Shown one piece after another: positions 1 to 11,552 of a stretch of 64,000 bases of DNA. The stretch is taken from NCBI RefSeq assembly GCF_910592395.1, contig NC_088326.1, positions 11,847,001 to 11,911,000 on the forward strand, written 5' to 3'. The notes below the pieces were generated by a model. It did not search any database. It saw nothing but the letters and a program-made list of their open reading frames with translations, and had not been told where the DNA came from. Both the position numbers and the translations under genes were made by a program. Every line of letters begins with the position of its first letter. The first letter of the stretch is position 1. Source of the DNA: Lineus longissimus (Eukaryota; Nemertea; Pilidiophora; Heteronemertea; Lineidae).

Positions 1-282
1 AAGGGCTGCGGGTATGCATTTAATGCGAGTCGTGTACTTATGTAACTAGTCTTCTTCTTCTTCTTGCTGATACTGGAACACAGTCTTCTTAGACGTTTAT
101 GTCCAGTCAACTTTGGCGAGATAAACTCTCTATACATACATAAATGTATATTACTATATAAATGGAAGTTCTATTTAAATAAATTGAGGTGCAATGAAAG
201 ATGTTTTTCTTTTCTTTGTGAAGTCATTTTCATATCCTGCACCATCTCGTAATAAAAAAGAACGGACCAATGGCACAATATG

Positions 283-655
283 GTTTTGCACACCCCAATA
301 TTTGCACCCCCAATATTTGCGCACCCCAAAATTGTGCACCCCAATATTAGCGCACCCCAATATTAGCGCACCCCAAAATTGTGCACCCCAATATTTGCGC
401 ACCCCAAAATTGTGCACCCCAAAATTGCAAACCCTAATATTTGTGCACCCCAAAATTTGCACACCCCAGTATTTGTGCACCCCAATATTTGTGCACCCCA
501 ATATTTGCGCACCCCAATATTTGCACAACCAATATTTGCACACCCCAAAATTGTGGTCCCCAATATTTGCGCACCCCAAAGTTGCGCACCCTAATATTTG
601 TGCACCCAATATTCGTGCACCCCAATATTTGTGCACCCCAATATTGTGCACCCCA
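283..655. repeat. 16-17 bp minisatellite, CACCCCAATATTTGYG
   Basis: About 22 degenerate copies of CACCCCAATATTTGYG, mixed with variants carrying CAAAATTG in place of CAATATTTG. The array is stop-poor in several frames on both strands, giving tryptophan/glycine/cysteine-rich or proline/histidine-rich ORFs of up to 168 codons. These follow from the repeat and are not supported as genes. Confidence 0.9.
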
Positions 656-2539
656 ATATCTGTCTTTCCTTCACCAGAATCAAATCGGTGTGCCTCTTAA
701 CAGTTCGTTCTCCTTGGAGCTTCTCCTCATAGTCCCTTTGTTACAGGATACGGAGGCTGAAGATTCTCTGTAGTAGAGGCTGCCCCTAAAGTTTGTTGCT
801 CAATGATGTTGGCTAATGAAGTTCACATCAATGAACTTATTGGCGTTGAGAGCAATGGAGATGAAAACCAAACCATCAAAACATCTTCTGGAACCTAAGC
901 GGACACCTCAATGTGATTTACACTGATTTTTTTTGTCTGGAATGAAATTGGGATACCCCTCTATTAGATAAATAGAGGTTCTACTGGGTGTTTTTTGTGC
1001 CACTGCGGTTGAGCACTTATTGGATTTAGCCTTGGTCTTCAGCCAGGGAGAGTACTCCGTCTCCACTGTCCTCCAGGGCAAGATGTTTTACTTGGTTTGT
1101 TGTGGCACTAGGCTGGCCTACCATAAACAGAACGGCACCGATCAAAGTCATGGACTATCGGCAGCCTGCCATGTGGCACTGGCTGTCACTCGAGTATGTG
1201 GTTTTGTCAAGTGATGTCAGCAACGTGTCTCCAATGTAAATGGACATGAATCCAAACGGGATATTTTCAACAACGGCTCTGATGGAGGCCATTAAACCGG
1301 ATATGGTATTGGCACATACTTTGTTCTGAATTGAAACATCCTCATTACAGAGGTCAATTTGAATGGAAATGACAGGCTTGGGACCAAAACCAGTCTCTTT
1401 ATTAAAGAGGGTGTCCTTAATGGAGAGGTGTCCGCTAAGAGATGTACCACTGACATGTTCAGGCCGAGAATCAACAGAAGACAAAATAAAACATATGTCT
1501 TTATTTATATTTAAATACACAGTCTCCACAGGCAGGGCTTTGCAAACTTTAGGAGAATGCCTCAAGACACTCGCTGTGGAGAATGCAATGTTACAGAAAT
1601 AAAACAATTATATACAACTACAGTGACAACCAGAAAACCCTCATAAAAGGGGTCAATTTTAACCCTTGCAGTAATACCAGAGGCGAGAAAAAGGGTCAAA
1701 TTTGAATTTTCGGCAAAAAATCGTCATGAAAAATATTTGAGGTGATGGTGGACGCAATAAATATCTACACAACATCTGTCTTGAACAAGTTTTTAAACAA
1801 CCAGAGGCCTATTTTTCACCTCATGTCGAACAACCTAATAGGCCTTTTTCTCAAACCTACCCACAAAATGTGATCTCTTCGAATATCGATGGCAATACAA
1901 GAGCAAACAGTAGTGCGGGCATTTCACAAGACAATTCTGTGACAATAATATTCTGATCAAACATGGACTTTAAAATGTTTAGGGTGACGAACAAAAATTA
2001 CTAGTAAAGCAACGAAAAATTAATTGCCTTGACCGGTGTGAACAATGATCTTTGGGTTCCATGCAGGCCAAGGCAACTTAGATAATCAAGTACTTCTTTC
2101 AGTCTCAGTTCATAGAGCCAGCACAGCAATTTTTGGGTGTCGCTGTATTTAAAAAGTAAACAAGTCCTTGTGCGCAGCATTTCGTGAATTTGTGCGCAAT
2201 ATTTTCGATTAGAAATACTTTTACATCAGACAGAAATAAGTACACATGCACAAGTTGAATCAATGCAACGAATAGGGATCATGTAATATTGTGCTCACAT
2301 GTATAGTATACCCCCAAAACCTTTATTTCAATAGAGGGGCTTAAAAACTTGAAATATCACAGCTCTGACACATAACAATATAAATATCTCTAAAATACGA
2401 CAGCTTTTAATTTTTGATGGAACATAGATCTGAAATTTCACCGATAGGACGTAATCTCATTCGGACGGATGACGACATTAAGTTGATTTCTGCCGATGTT
2501 TACAATGTTTCTGAATGATGGCAGCGATTTGAAAATAGT
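656..2539. other. Intergenic, no gene seen; MITE fragments
   Basis: No exon could be supported. Pieces of the CAGTAGAACC MITE family occur at about 945-992 and 1340-1453 (motifs GGGACCAAAACCAGT and GTGTCCTTAATGGAGAGG). A 150-codon minus ORF at 1155-1607 runs through the MITE piece and is probably spurious. Confidence 0.6.
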
Positions 2540-5500
2540 CTAAGTGCTCTCGAAGAATTTCCTGAACTGCTCCAAGTCGATCTTTCCATCGGATCCACAT
2601 TCGTTTACGATCTGAAAAGAGATTGAGAAATTCATAAGACGGGGTTGAAACGGAGGAAGGATCATCTAGCCAGGGAAACTCGGTGAGTAGGTTTGCAAAA
2701 TTTGTGAGAATATCAGAAAACAGTCATATCAAATCTGACTTGCCATCAAATTGTTCATGTTTTTGGACATACAGTAGAACCTCTCTACTAAGGATGCCCT
2801 CGAGACTGACAAGTGCTGTCCTTAATAGAGAGGTGTCCTGATTAGAGAGGTCAAATTGAATGGAAACAACCAATTTGGGACCAAAACTAGTGTCCTTAAT
2901 AGAGAGGTTGTCCTTAATAGGGAGGTGTCCGCTAAGGGAGGTCCTACTGTACTAAGTGTCAAATCCATAAAATGTAGTAATCTACATGTTTTGAAATGTG
3001 CATTCGTGAACCAAGTCTGTACTGTGTAGCCATCTATATTTCATCCACCAAACTATCCACACTCCACCTCATCAGCATTTGACTGCTGAGTTGTTTGATT
3101 GATTAGGATGCTGGCCTCTCAGTAGACGGCCCAAGAGGTGAGGCAAACCAGCCAAGGCAGATCACGCAATTGGGAATCTCCCAGGAAACTCACCATATCT
3201 ATAACATCATCGTCTGCGGGCAACTGCAGGCGAAGGCACATATCTTTCAGATGAGTACCGTCGACGTAACCTTGACGATCGGAGTTGTACCTCAGGAACA
3301 TCTCGTCGATACGGTTCTTGTCCGTGATCACCATCTTCTTCAGCTGACCTTTGACCTCTGCGCATAACCTTTCAAGGTCACCAGGCCTAAAAAAGGAAAC
3401 AAGAAGCACTTTAACATATACCAATCCACCAATAATAACAGGTCACGGTGATTTCAATCACTCGTTCGCGACACTTTACATTCAGAATTTGGGTAAGAGG
3501 GCATAGCCTCCCAGTAGTCACCAAAATATATGGATTATGGCTGAGAAAAAATGTCATTTTGCCCCCCTGACCAAAAAGCTAGCCATAAGCCTGATGGAAA
3601 GCCAACTTCAGACTGGTACAACCATGTAGGTCTATTTCTGGTGTCATCTAAACTGTCAATCAACTGTGCATGTGTGATGCATCTGGCAGATTTTTCCAGT
3701 TGTGAAATTCCTGAGGTTGAAAACTAAACTCACGTTCGCCTGATCTTCATGGGTGCTCCTTTGATGACGTCCTTCCTGGTCATTCCCGCGCTGAGCACGT
3801 CACGCAGCGACTGGATCGTGTCGGGACTGAATTGATCCTTGTGCTCCTCCATATACTTCAAAACGTAAACATCGGCCGACTGAACGATGAATCGATGATT
3901 AAAGATCGTAATCATCTCGCCAACTTTGAAATCGTTAGGCCCGTAGTATCTCGGGTTCTCGATGGTGCTTTCTGGGCGGGCACACCGCGTCTTTTCTAAG
4001 AATTTCCCGCCGATGATGCCAGAGTTTCTGACTTGGGGTTCGTAGACTGACATCATGTCGTCAGCAAGATGGTATGAGATGATGAAGCGTCGGCCCTTGT
4101 CCTCCGGTTTCACGGAATCCTGTAAACATATATATCCATGGCAAATTGAATGGATCAAATTTTCGAAGTCAAAGTCTGGGTAAGGTAAGGAGGTACAGTT
4201 ATATAACTTTTAACTTCAACAGCTTTGATCAAATGTCCCCAAATTAGAAATCAGAATAGCAAAAATACTGTCTCCAAAATAGGCTTAGAGATAACAAAGT
4301 GTAAAGGTGTACAAGTGTTTGAAAGGCCTGCCTTCCATTCCTTGTTAGTAAACAAGATCTAAACTCACCATGATTGCGCCAAATCTCAGGATGCTGTGGT
4401 CATTCTCGAGCATCTTAATAAAGTCTTTCTTCGGAGGCTGCGGGATTAGCGACAGGCAAGACTGCATCGAATCCTCGATCGAGCCGTAGCCATTGTACGG
4501 GGGCAGTTCCTGAAAGAAGAACGAATGTGAAAAATGAGCAAAATTGAATGAGGGGAGGGAGGGGGTACCCGTTTTACTTTTGTTGCGATTCCTGACGTTG
4601 ACAAGCACTTTTGGCAATCCTGATGCAATTTTCTGGCCTCCGGAATTCCCCTTGGCCTTAAATAAGGGTGCCTATCAAAAAAAACCTTGTCTTAGAAGGA
4701 ATAGAAGTTGAATACATACAAGGCAGTGAGAACCAGTCAGTCTTCTAAGTGACAATTTGGTAAAAATGTGTTAAGTTAGCAACCTCCGTCACTGAATACT
4801 TTTTCCTCACAGAGGCTTATTTAATTGATGTAGCGTGATCCGTTTACTCATAGATGGCCGCACTCCACTTCCTTTATCAATGAAATATCAGAACACGAGG
4901 ACCCAGACCCAGCCAATCTTTCCCAGAACTTGTCACTTAGTAGATTCTGGTTCTCACCGCTTCAACATTGCATCAAAACAACATACCATCTTTGCCATCG
5001 CCTCAGCCTTTGTCCTCACGTCAATGGGGTCCACCGACGTCACGCCGAAATGAGTGTGATAGAACGCCATCGTGAATTTATCCCAATCGTAAATCAAAAC
5101 GCGCCGATTGTAAAGCTGGACGGTATTACCGATCATAAAGTCTCTAGCGGTGAAATATTCCTTGATTTCGCTGTCGGTGTATTCCATGACGATGGCGGGG
5201 AATGATGAGTCGACCTTTTCACGGTTTTTCGGTACTTTGTGGCGGGTGATGAGGATAGGGAAGGGATCACGGCCGTCGTTGGGTGTGTGGACTTCGCGGA
5301 CCTCTAACGTGTCGTCAACAAGGTAATACTAGAAAGAGGAGGTAAACCTAATTAGACTAAGTCAAGTATTGGCTTCCATGATAGAGTTTTAAAAACTTGT
5401 AAAGACTTGGACGCGGAGAAATCTTAAATATTTGGCCTGAAAAAAAACTGTCAGCGTCGTGCACTTTCAATAACCAGGCTTGCACTAATTCCCTTGACTT

Positions 5501-7621
5501 CTAATCTAAATCAAAGTAAGAAGTTAAAGAATACTAAATTCACAGGTCAAGTTGAGCCACCTTTGAGGAGTTTGGCTTGAATTTATAATTTCGTATTGTC
5601 TTGCATATGAAGTTCTTCCACTTAATAGATTTTTTCTGAAATTTTACTTTCAGACGAACGACAACAAACAAGTGCTGCCATCTTTCAGGAACTTCGAAAC
5701 AAAGAGACAATTTTAAACATACATGAATGAACCGAGCAGGTGCACACAATACTTACATGAATTACAATTGGCCTAATTTCTCCGAACATGCTATCCCTGT
5801 CGTCCCACAAGGCATAGAATCTCAGTACTTTTCGGTCAAGTTCCAAAAACTGTCGCAGCTTATCGAATGCAGATGGCGTTGCGAAAGTTTTCAGAGCAGC
5901 GGCTTCGGTTCTCTGTCCGATGTAAGGATCCTCCTCCAGAGTTTCCGACGGGTTGACGATGATACCTTCACTCTCGAGGAAATCTGTCGTAAACTTGTCA
6001 CAGTCGGTGATGCGGAAAACCTTGCCGTAGAAGACAACGTTTACGCCGAGGTTGAGGTCTTTCCATACCCAGTGGTCACCTTCATCATTTTTGGGAAGTC
6101 GCTGTCTCTTGATGAGTTTACCTGTTTAATTGTTTTAAGAACACCAGATTATTATAACTTTTAAAAACTTTTTTACGTGATGGGTCTGCCCTCGTCTGCT
6201 GACAATGCTGTTGTGACTGATGGGGTGTCAAATCTCTCTCATGAGAAGAGAATATACATGGATCAAGCTCATACAAGAAAGTTTTTAGTTTTTTCACCGT
6301 AGAAGGTTCAACCATCAGTATTTCCGGCAATGTAATATTCAAGTGGGTGTTTGAGAACTTTCAAATCTCTTCTTGCCGGTTTTTTTTGGCTGAAACGTGT
6401 TAACCCCCTACAGCTGTTGCTGACAAGTTAGTAAGATCCCTCATTAAACAACAACTTACCTTGTGGCATTCCAGAGTTTTCCACAACCGGTTCGACAACT
6501 GAGATGCTGTCATCCTCAAGATAGTAGTAAATATTGACTGGTCGCACCCTGTAGTGCTCCTTTGGTGACTCGTGGACCGTTTGTTTGAAGTAGGCGTTGA
6601 ATTTCAACACCTTTTTGTCCCAGGCAACATGGGCCGGAACAAAGTCCTCTGGTGGGGCTTGCTTGGCTTGGCCGTAGGTCAGTGTTGGGCGGAAATTTGC
6701 TAGGTCGTCGAGATCTTTTTCGCTGAGCTGGTTATATGGGATCGGAACGCCACCAATGCCCTTTTCTGGACGGGTTGGGATGGAGTAACCATTCTTGTAG
6801 CCAAGAGTGTGTGATCTGTGGTAACGCCCTTTCTGAAAATAGAACATTTGATTGCTATGATTGTAATTGTAATGACATACACATCCAGCTTTAAAGTCTG
6901 ACTTCAAGCCACACACTTAATTTCTTGAACTAATGAACCTCACAAGTCATATACTTCATAATTGAGACAAGCCAGGTAATAAATATTGGCATATTTAAAC
7001 TAAGGCATGTAAGGGGCAAATTTTGATTATGCTTCACATTAAAAAAACCACAACAATCTTGCATTTTTATACAACTACTTGTCTTCCAAAGTCTTGGCCT
7101 ATGGACTTGACTTCTTTAGGAAGGGCAATCTGTGTAAATTATTGTTAGTCGCCCATCGGTAGACTATCAGTAGGCCCTGCGTCGACCATGGACGGCCCCT
7201 GCCAACATGTCCATTGTCCTATCATAATTATCAATCATCATGCTAGCAGCTATCTATGCCAGAATCACTTCGCAGCACTTTCGTCCGTCCATCCATGCCA
7301 TGATTAAACATTACAATGGAGGCTATTCAGTAGTTGTAGGGCAAAATCTAATAAGGATGGGGGATCTGTAATCTTACGAGCTCGGGCGGATCAAAAAACG
7401 GAGGTGTAATGTGTAGGCTACACCATGTGTGCATGCATGCTCTATGCATTGCTGAAACAGTCATAGCATAGTGATGCCCGAAGTCTGATCCTGAATTTTT
7501 GTAGTTTTGACAACCTGCTGAAAATGATCAAATTTACAATCAAAACAACATAGTCTACGAGTATTTATCTTACCGTTGGGTCCGTGAACGAGTTCCCTGG
7601 TAGGAAAGGAAGACCATCCAT
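2540..7621 (-). CDS. EFHC1: EF-hand domain-containing protein 1 (myoclonin), 8 exons, complete
   Basis: EFHC1 is known as an axonemal microtubule-associated protein of motile cilia. Minus-strand coding exons: 7574-7621, 6460-6832, 5757-6121, 4987-5328, 4369-4509, 3734-4119, 3194-3386, 2540-2611. All junctions are GT-AG and the phases agree. They join to 1920 nt, 639 residues plus TAG, against 640 in human. The start ATG (7621-7619) has A at -3 and G at +4 and opens [12 protein letters not shown], matching the family N-terminus. DM10 domains lie at about residues 89-198, 235-360 and 415-525, each with the typical YYLEDD/YYLVDD/YHLADD and [12 protein letters not shown] motifs. The C-terminal EF-hand region (about 565-635, last two exons) has degenerate loops. 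EFHC2 is less likely, because the conserved N-terminal and linker wording follows EFHC1. No frameshift or internal stop was seen. Introns contain a MITE at 2770-2951. Identity is nearly certain; the exon ends were read by eye. Confidence 0.95.
2770..2951. mobile_element. MITE, CAGTAGAACC family, copy A (full)
   Basis: About 180 bp bounded by inverted ends: TA-CAGTAGAACCTC at left and the complement of the same (GGTCCTACTG-TA) at right. The flanking TA dinucleotides look like the target duplication of a Tc1/mariner-type element. It has no coding capacity. The interior repeats GTCCTTAATAGAGAGG in both orientations. It lies in the last intron of EFHC1. Other copies: 15670-15851, 18839-18936, 21558-21728, 39591-39722, 54559-54692. 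Confidence 0.8.
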
Positions 7622-8149
7622 CTTTGGAATGTGTTTTTTTATGCCAGGAGGATGAAATAACTGGCCGATTTGCTTATTTTGTACACAGCCTGTGGATGGA
7701 TTGTGTGGTTGCCTGGCGTTGCTATGAACACAATCTTGAGCGACAACCATCAGCGCCACCTTTACGAATTGATCTGTGCGAGGGTAGCTGGCCGAGTGCC
7801 GATCTGGTATAAATCGGTTAATTCCGTAGTACAGGCATCTTGACCACCAAGGGATTGCATATAACCTGTTATCTGCTTGTGCTGGCCCTATATCTTTTTG
7901 TATTGTACTCTGACAAGTATTTTTTTATAAAGAAAAAAACAAGGGAGATTTGGGAATGGAAACTTGACAGACCATATAATTTATAGTCATCTCAGGTGAG
8001 GCCGGTAGGAATTCACATGTCATCATGGCTATCTGAGCACTGTCGTATGAACGGCCACTCAACGTCTTGCTCAGGTGTGTTATATATATATATATATATA
8101 TATAAACTACCTAAGTCACCTTTGTTTGATTTAGGCAAGGTAAATCCCT
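7622..8149. other. EFHC1 upstream region, no gene
   Basis: Apart from the X-box-like motifs at 7708-7729, no element or exon is recognised. A (TA)n tract lies at about 8083-8104. The EFHC1 5' UTR and transcription start must lie here but cannot be placed. Confidence 0.5.
7708..7729 (-). promoter_or_regulatory. Candidate RFX X-box pair upstream of EFHC1
   Basis: Between 87 and 108 bp upstream of the EFHC1 ATG, the minus strand reads AACGCCAGGCAAC (7720-7708), which agrees with the X-box GTNRCC(0-3)RGYAAC at 10 of 12 positions. An overlapping GTTCATAGCAAC (7729-7718) has one good half-site. RFX factors are known to drive ciliary genes through X-boxes close to the start, and EFHC1 is a ciliary gene. 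The function here is inferred from position and a partial motif match. Confidence 0.35.
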
Positions 8150-8430
8150 CTAGCCTGGTCTAGTAGGAATGATGCCACCACTACATACTCCCCCCTGGTC
8201 GGGAAAGTTGTGTCCTCACAACCGGGTTCTTCCGTGATACGAAGGGTTAATTCATTATCCAAAGACACACCAGCATCTAAACAAATTATTAGTACCCTTT
8301 TACCACGTTGGGCGCCAAATGCTACGCTCTGCTACCTTGACCAGAGGAAAAACATCAAGGTCCAACCGGGGATTGAACCCGGGACCTCTCGCTTATAAGG
8401 CCATCACTCCACCGACTGAGCTAAAGGGAT
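8150..8430 (-). mobile_element. TRIM retrotransposon with tRNA-like LTR, minus-oriented copy
   Basis: Read on the minus strand from 8430: LTR 3' part with a tRNA-like block (8430 to about 8360; A-box-like TAGCTCAGTCGGTGGAG, B-box GGTTCAATCCC), then a primer-binding site TGGCGCCCAACGTGG (8317-8303), a non-coding interior of about 110 bp, a G-rich polypurine tract GGGGGGAG near 8195, and the start of the 3' LTR (TGTAGTGGTGG), which fades at about 8150. The primer-binding site complements the 3' end of tRNA-Lys. There is no gag or pol. The outer LTR end differs from the partner copy, with about 17 extra bases before the primer site. Confidence 0.75.
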
Positions 8431-8714
8431 GTTTTTCCTCTGTTACATTTGGCGCCCAACGTGGTAAAAGGGTACTAATAATTTGTTTAGATGCTGGTGT
8501 GTCTTTGGATAATGAATTAACCCTTTGTATCACGGAAGAACCTGGTTGTGAGGACACAACTTTCCCCGGGGGGAGTATGTAGTGGTGGCATCATTCCTAC
8601 TAGCCCAGGCCAGAGGGAAATTCCCTTTAGCTCAGTCGGTAGAGTGATGGCCTCACAAGCGAGAGGTCCCGGGTTCAATCCCCGTTTGGACCTTGATGTT
8701 TTTCCTCTGTTACA
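8430..8714 (+). mobile_element. TRIM retrotransposon with tRNA-like LTR, plus-oriented copy
   Basis: The last 18 bp of the 5' LTR (8430-8447, ending TGTTACA), the primer-binding site TGGCGCCCAACGTGG (8450-8464), an interior of about 110 bp, the polypurine tract CGGGGGGAG, then a complete 137-bp 3' LTR at 8578-8714 beginning TGTAG and ending TTACA. The LTR holds a tRNA-like block (8622-8692). The interior matches the minus-oriented partner base for base with few differences, so the two form an inverted dimer joined at 8430. It is non-autonomous and must borrow the enzymes of another LTR element. Confidence 0.8.
8622..8692 (+). other. tRNA-like sequence inside the TRIM LTR
   Basis: 71 nt with a clear A box (TTAGCTCAGTCGGTAGAG) and B box (GGTTCAATCCC), spaced as in a tRNA gene. 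The acceptor and anticodon stems pair poorly, so a working tRNA is unlikely. It more likely serves as an internal RNA polymerase III promoter. A second copy lies on the minus strand at about 8360-8430. Confidence 0.75.
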
Positions 8715-10390
8715 TATAAAAGGTGTTATAAACTTTTGCGGAGTTGGCTTTCCATAGATCAATCCATCGTGGCGAAAAACAGATAAATTTGGTTTCCATA
8801 GTTTAACAACAATGTACGATATCGGAATTGTTTGAAATTGCCAAAAAATTACAAATATTGCAATACGTTATAAATTTGTTGCGTATTTTGATTTGATTAC
8901 AACATAATCGAACTGGTCACCGAAATCAACGAGCGAATCAATTAAATTACCAGCCCTCTATCGTCAGACGATGAAACTGAAATCATTATTTATGTTGGAA
9001 AATTCAGAATGTGAAGACAAACAAATCTCGAATTTGTCGCGGATTTTTGTCGAAACCCCGTTATCAATATCAAAGCAATTATGCGTGAGGTAAGAATTTG
9101 TATTTCTCTTTGCAGTGAACCCATTTTCTTCCAGTATTTTTATCCCAATTTTTTTTCTACAGCATTTCTTTCCAGACGGTTTCTGCAACCACTTGTCATC
9201 CTTGGATTCTGCCTGTAGCATCTTTTCAAAATGATGTCATTTTCCCCAGAATAATTTTCTTTTTCAGACAGAGACATTGTTATCCTAATCATATTCTTAT
9301 CTTGCATCAGTACTCTGTAAAATATATAAGATTTGATACTACATTTTCGCGCTTGATATAATGCATATGACCTTTTTTCTAACTAGTTTATTTCAGCCTC
9401 TGTTTATTTCAGCATTGAAAATTGCACCTGTCTTAGTCACCAAGCACATCATGCGTTGTCAAGGGTGGAATGGTCAGCCACTTAGGCCCCATGAAAAAAT
9501 GTTAGTTTATCATCTTAACCCGTATCACTTCTTTCTTTGAAATCTCAAATTTGTATAAAATGGTTGCAGCGTCAAAAGCAGCAAACCAAATATATTAGAA
9601 TGTACTTTGAGGCAGCTTTGTAACAAAGCTGAAGAAATTAGTGTGATATGTTGACGTTGGTCAGTTTTGAAGCTACTAATAGTTTGGTTAATCTATCTTT
9701 GTAATACCACGTTTTAGATGAAAGCCTTGGAGATAAGTGTGGGAGCAAGCTATGGGCCTTCCTAGATTTGTCACTGTACTGATCTCTGGCTGTTGTCACT
9801 CAAAGACAAAGTGTACCCCGGCCCAATGATGCCAATGGTGCACGCCTAGAATAAGCTGCGCACTGGGGGCTAATGGGTGGCTTATGGGTGAAGGTGTCAG
9901 GCCAAAATCTGACTTTGGTCAATGTGTTCAAAGGGTGTCAGGGAGGAAGGCATGAGAATTTCAGCCCCAAGTAGAAGACATTATGTTTTTCCATAAAAAC
10001 AGATGCAGGGATGTTCAACTAGAAGGAAATGTGTAGTTTTCAGATAGTATATGCAGCCCAAATTCTTCAAAGTGCTCATTTGGACTCATTTAGCACAGGT
10101 CAAATACACACTCTTTCTTCTTTTTCTATCCCTAAATCATAGAAACAAGTACAAATTGATGAACCATTTTTGCAAAATGAAGTTAATTTAGTTCAGGTGC
10201 CGGTAATTGGGCTCCAATTATCGATAATATACCAAACATGTTACAGCAGAGCTGCCAATTGCCAGCAAATTATGCCTCGTCTAGTTGCAGTGTTCTCCAA
10301 AAGGGCACTTGTCATGGCGTCCCACCCTACCTTGGCAGCTTACTGAATAGTACCCCCAGGTATATGGCACGGCTTAACCCGCTGGCGATG
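8715..10390. other. Intergenic, no gene seen
   Basis: AT-rich unique sequence. An 85-codon lysine- and asparagine-rich minus ORF (8964-9221) has no splice signals or recognisable domain. Confidence 0.5.
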
Positions 10391-10490
10391 AGGGAATTCC
10401 TTTATGGCCCAGTGGTTGGCGCGTTGGCCCCAGAGTGGAAGTTAAGCAACGTTGAGCGTGGTCAACCTTTGGATTGGTGACCGGCGCGCA
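10391..10490 (+). mobile_element. 5S rRNA-derived SINE fragment
   Basis: Positions 10441-10482 closely resemble the internal promoter part of eukaryotic 5S rRNA (GTTAAGCAACGTTGAGC, then TTTGGATTGGTGACC, where 5S has CTTGGATGGGTGACC). Just upstream, TGGCCCAGTGGTTGGCGCG resembles a tRNA A box. The chimera suggests a SINE3-like element or a 5S pseudogene; the 5S 5' half is absent, so it is not a 5S gene. No TSD was found. Confidence 0.6.
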
Positions 10491-11552
10491 CAATACACTT
10501 ACCACTCTACCTTAGATGCAGCCACCCTACCTTGCTCTAGACTCCTACCATTGATTGCTGGCCATCCTTTCCACAACCATCCTAGCCTTTTATGTTAAGG
10601 CCGTCCCAAACATATGTCTGGACAATATCTGTGATTCTAGTTTTGTCACCAAGGGTTAAAGTAGGTGATTTATGTCGACTACCAATCGTCTGGCTGACCG
10701 AGTGAAAGTGAGCCACGCATACTTAATACGCCTCATATCCGTTAAAGAGGTCCTCGTCGTCCTGAAGTAGATATTGGCAGATCAATGTGGCCTTACTTCA
10801 TATCAATTCCATTCCGCCCGGAAAAAAGTGGTGTGTTTTGGCCTGCTAGTGCTATGCTAACTCAGGCTTAACCCTTTCCCTCTGGGTAACGTGATGACGT
10901 ACATGGTACGTCATGTACATGGCCCCATGACGTACGGATGATGTACCGAGCACGTCGTGCCCTACTAAACTTTCAATTCACCAGCATTTGCTTCTCCAAA
11001 GATGCAAAATGCTCGCGGGGAATATTAGTTTCATCCTAATAAGTATAGATGGCGTAACTTTGGTTCAGACAGATAGGTCATGACCACTGCATTTAGTATT
11101 TGGTTTCTCCGCTCAGAGAACCGGCCATTTAAAACTTCTAAAATGGCGGCGACAACTGAAACGTCTTCACAGTAACGTTTTGCGATATCGTCATGTGCAA
11201 CCTGTCATTGCCTCGGTAAGTCGGATATCGTAGAGAAACCAGTCAATTCCGCTACATCTGTGGCGGATAAACTCGATTGGCAATATCGTCATGAAACCCA
11301 TAAGCCGGATGGGTGATTCAAAACCATCAGTCGTCTCCTCTATATCCCACAGGCGATTATCTCTTCTGCTTCTAAGAACCGGCTGTCAATGTTACAGTGC
11401 CCAGACTACTAAACTGCCTCAATAATCGCGATAGCTTTCGTCTAGTTGGTATATTGGGATATCTACACCAGGGTTCAGTTGTTTTGAACATTGTGCTACT
11501 TCTGTATTTCTTCTTCTTCTTCTTTTTCTTCTTAGCTACAGGACCAGACATA
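10491..11552. other. Intergenic, no gene seen
   Basis: Unique sequence with several ACGT-rich palindromic words around 10890-10960 (GTACATGGTACGTCATGTAC). No exon or known element is recognised. Confidence 0.5.

Noticed and set aside
283-655. CRISPR-like array of short repeats
   Set aside because: The units are contiguous and degenerate with no unique spacers, and the window is clearly animal nuclear DNA with spliced genes. It is a minisatellite.
1155-1607. 150-codon minus ORF
   Set aside because: It runs through a MITE fragment (1340-1453) that recurs in non-coding places.
8622-8692. A genuine tRNA gene
   Set aside because: The A and B boxes are good but the acceptor and anticodon stems pair badly, and it lies within an LTR copied elsewhere in the window.
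8964-9221. 85-codon lysine-rich minus ORF
   Set aside because: AT-rich composition, no flanking splice sites and no recognised motif.
10441-10482. A 5S rRNA gene
   Set aside because: Only the internal promoter part is present; the 5' half and terminal stem are missing.
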